This document shows positions 61,964-64,000 of a DNA stretch of 64,000 bases, piece after piece (position 1 is the stretch's first letter; every line of letters starts with the position of its first letter). Made by a program: the position numbers and the translations under genes. Source of the DNA: Nostoc sp. TCL240-02 (GTDB taxonomy: Bacteria > Cyanobacteriota > Cyanobacteriia > Cyanobacteriales > Nostocaceae); the NCBI RefSeq assembly GCF_013343235.1, contig NZ_CP040094.1, positions 2,666,501 through 2,730,500 on the forward strand. The letters run 5' to 3'. A model generated the notes under the pieces. That model searched no databases and was not told the origin of the DNA. It saw only the letters and a list, made by a program, of their open reading frames with translations.

Positions 61964-62665
61964 CTATACAGTTAGAGACGCTTTTTGCTTGCGCTTTAGC
62001 CACCAGCCTCCAACACCAAGAAACACTATCCCGCCTAAGGCGCTAGGTTCTGGAACAGGGGTTGAATTGGTATCGATCACAAGTCTAGCAAACCCTTGAT
62101 CGCCACTCTCAGAAAAAAGATATTCCTCACTAAGATCCCCTAGAAGCGCACCTCCAATTGAGAAAAAATTTCCGCTTCTGGCGTTAATATCTGCAATGGC
62201 GTTGGAGTTAAGAGCAAAACTCAGGATTTCGTTTGGATCGCCAGAAGTAGTGACATTAAAACTTCCATAGTTTTTACCACTACCCAAATCATTATAAATA
62301 GTATTGTTGGGGCTATTGTTTTTCTGACTCAACACATCAGCAGGTGTTGAAACATCAAAAAAACCTAGAGTCTCGGTTGGATTTCCTGAACCCTTAAATC
62401 GTTGAATTTGCAAGGTTGCTGAAGAGACTCCTACTAGATCGCCAAGATCGAATTTAAAAAAGTTACGTAAATCTGTTCCGCGTATATTTCCAGTTACGTA
62501 GTTGGTATTATCGTTAGAATTAGGGCCATTCAATCCATCTTCAGCAGCCCACCAACCTTGATCTGATGCAGTTTGAGTAAAAGTTGCTGCCTCGGCTGTA
62601 TTCAGCGTTCCTAATCCGAACCCAAAGATAGCAGACGCAATTGCTAATTTATAAAACTTTTTCAT
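61964..62665 (-). CDS. PEP-CTERM sorted extracellular protein
   Basis: 233 residues. Signal peptide MKKFYKLAIASAIFGFGLG to AEA. The mature domain is beta-rich (DNTNYVTGNIRGTDLRNFFKFDLGDLVGVSSATLQIQRF), like DNRLRE/CBM96-type modules. The C-terminus VPEPSALGGIVFLGVGGWWLKRKQK is a textbook PEP-CTERM: PEP motif, membrane helix, basic tail, processed by exosortase. Probably surface or exopolysaccharide-associated. The start region has a purine-rich ribosome binding site. Confidence 0.9.
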   Translation of the reverse strand: MKKFYKLAIASAIFGFGLGTLNTAEAATFTQTASDQGWWAAEDGLNGPNSNDNTNYVTGNIRGTDLRNFFKFDLGDLVGVSSATLQIQRFKGSGNPTETLGFFDVSTPADVLSQKNNSPNNTIYNDLGSGKNYGSFNVTTSGDPNEILSFALNSNAIADINARSGNFFSIGGALLGDLSEEYLFSESGDQGFARLVIDTNSTPVPEPSALGGIVFLGVGGWWLKRKQKASLTV

Positions 62666-63219
62666 TGGATATCCCTTTAAATCAGAACCTGTTTAGCTGA
62701 AACTCACAAAGCTATTCTTTATCCAATCACTGCTTGGAAAAGGACGGCGTTGGTCTAGTACTCTGTCAAGTTTGATTTCATAGGTTGGTAGTTGGTGTTT
62801 TAGCGCTAAAGCGCCAACTAAGAACAACCCATACTCCTCAATTTTTCTTTTACAGACTAGTCATGAAAAATTAAGTACTGGGCTAGCATTGTATTTACAT
62901 TGTTAGCTTTGTATTAGATGTAACACTGAGTTACGGCCACATATTAGTTAAAATAGTTGTAATTTAGCAAGGCTAAATACATAAATTTTATACAAAATTC
63001 ACATAATCTTTATAATTTAGTGGCAATTCATAAATTGACACTACATGAAAATAATGGTTTAGGCTATTTTTTGTGTCAGTTCTATTCTTAAAGAAGTTAA
63101 TAATATTGTTGTTCGTTTTTTTAAATGCTTAAGTAAAAGTACTGTAGTAAATCCATTTTGTATTTTGGTAATTAAGGCTCGATATATGTATTTCTAAAGC
63201 ATTCCGGAAATAGGAGGGA
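62666..63219. other. Divergent intergenic region
   Basis: It separates the PEP-CTERM gene and the kinase. One palindromic cluster is seen, TAGTTGG (62789-62795) with CCAACTA (62814-62820) around TTTAGCGCTAAA. The rest is AT-rich with no gene. AGGAGGG at 63213-63219 is the kinase ribosome binding site. Confidence 0.45.
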
Positions 63220-64000
63220 ATGTCAGAAAAAGTAAATAATAAGGACTTACTGAGTAACCAGGTCATGACCAACCACATAATCGGTAAATTACTACAAGGG
63301 CGTTACCAAATTGTCCAAAGCCTGGGTGCAGGGGTATTTGGACAAACATATATAGCTGTAGACGTAGATTTTCCACAGAATCCTAAATGTGTTATTAAGC
63401 AGATAAAAGTTAGCAGTTCCGAACCTGGCTACTTAGAGATGCTGAGATTAATGTTTCTAACTGAAACTGAAACCCTCAAGCTTCTAGGAAACCATCAACA
63501 AATTCCTGAATTTATCGCCTGCTTTGAAGAAAACAGCCAGTTTTATTTAGTACAAGAGCTAATTGAAGGACATGCGCTGACTGCGGAATTGCCCATTGCT
63601 CAACAGTGGGGGTGTCTGTGGAGTGAAAGGGAAGTTGTAGAATTCCTGATAGATGTCTTAAGTATTCTAGAATTTGTTCACTCTCAAGGCGTGATCCATT
63701 GTGACATCAAACCAGAAAACTTGATTAGACGTAATAGCGATGGCAAGTTAGTTTTGATTGACTTTGGCTCAATCCAGTCTATCGATTTTGGCATAGGTGC
63801 GGAATTGCCGATTTATAGGATTCCCGTCACCTCATTGGGATACATACCACCAGAGCAATTTATTGGACAAACACAGCCCAACAGCGATATTTATGCTTTG
63901 GGTATGATTGCTATCCAGGCTTTAACTGGGTTAGAACCACTACAATTAAAAGTCGATCCTCATACTAATGAAATTTTTTGGCGTTCTCAAAACACGCCAG
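63220..64000 (+). CDS. Serine/threonine protein kinase (partial, runs off the window)
   Basis: The first 260 residues are present. Start ATG right after AGGAGGG. Kinase subdomains: Gly loop LGAGVFGQTYIAVD, catalytic Lys in CVIKQIKV, ELIEGHAL, catalytic loop VIHCDIKPENLI (the HRD Arg is Cys), metal-binding DFG in LVLIDFGSIQS, activation segment SLGYIPPEQFIG and SDIYALGMIAIQALTG. This is the Pkn2/Hanks type common in cyanobacteria, usually followed by a repeat or sensor domain that lies beyond the window. Lack of the Arg suggests activation-loop phosphorylation is not needed. Confidence 0.92.
   Translation, partial: MSEKVNNKDLLSNQVMTNHIIGKLLQGRYQIVQSLGAGVFGQTYIAVDVDFPQNPKCVIKQIKVSSSEPGYLEMLRLMFLTETETLKLLGNHQQIPEFIACFEENSQFYLVQELIEGHALTAELPIAQQWGCLWSEREVVEFLIDVLSILEFVHSQGVIHCDIKPENLIRRNSDGKLVLIDFGSIQSIDFGIGAELPIYRIPVTSLGYIPPEQFIGQTQPNSDIYALGMIAIQALTGLEPLQLKVDPHTNEIFWRSQNTP

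Overview
The window comes from a filamentous, heterocyst-type (Nostocales-like) cyanobacterium. The evidence is abundant GCGATCGC (HIP1) octamers, the petC-petA genes for the cytochrome b6f complex, arogenate/prephenate dehydrogenase, a PEP-CTERM protein, heptameric short repeats, GC-rich palindromic repeats and heavy insertion-sequence (IS) load. Gene calls rest on reading the translations and motifs; no database search was run.

Layout. 1-9.2 kb is mostly core chromosome: a candidate structured RNA, a double-glycine (bacteriocin-like) precursor peptide, a GlcD-type FAD oxidase, a DUF3365 haem protein, a GHL10-type glycoside hydrolase-like protein and a degenerate sensor histidine kinase. At 9276-9347 lies tRNA-Lys(CTT).

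9364-28083 is a complete type V-K CRISPR-associated transposon (CAST), 18.7 kb, bounded by TGTACA ends with TnsB-type repeats and a perfect 5-bp target duplication (ATCCT). From the tRNA side it holds: right end, a delocalised homing crRNA, a 6-repeat CRISPR array, tracrRNA, cas12k, its divergent MerR-type repressor (cvkR-like), a defence cargo, then tniQ, tnsC, tnsB and the left end. The cargo is a type I restriction-modification system (hsdM, an HsdM-C-like coiled-coil protein, hsdS, hsdR, YgjP-like peptidase), a DarT-DarG toxin-antitoxin pair and a reverse transcriptase with a long structured 5' region. The delocalised spacer matches 18/18 nt of the tRNA-Lys anticodon arm next to a GTA PAM, and the transposon sits exactly 60 bp downstream, so the programmed insertion can be reconstructed from the sequence alone. 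However, tniQ carries an in-frame TAG at a conserved Trp codon and TnsB has a changed active-site loop, so the element may now be immobile.

28.1-38.7 kb is a decaying island: a second hsdM broken by nested IS elements (IS630, IS701-like, IS4), an ISAs1 element, an XisA-like tyrosine recombinase, a membrane coiled-coil protein and an IS5-family element.

38.8-64 kb is again mainly chromosome: a glycine-rich lipoprotein, DUF1517 protein, a large pentapeptide-repeat protein, tyrA, small DUF proteins, petC-petA with a divergent DUF3067 gene, an IS1634 element that truncated a NUDIX gene, isochorismatase-like, FMN reductase, TauE/SafE and acetamidase/formamidase genes, a PD-(D/E)XK-like gene split by a second copy of the IS4 element, a DUF4336 protein, GNAT and PNPOx proteins, a DUF937 protein, a histidine-kinase remnant, a membrane GTPase (DUF697), a PEP-CTERM protein and the start of a Ser/Thr kinase running off the window.
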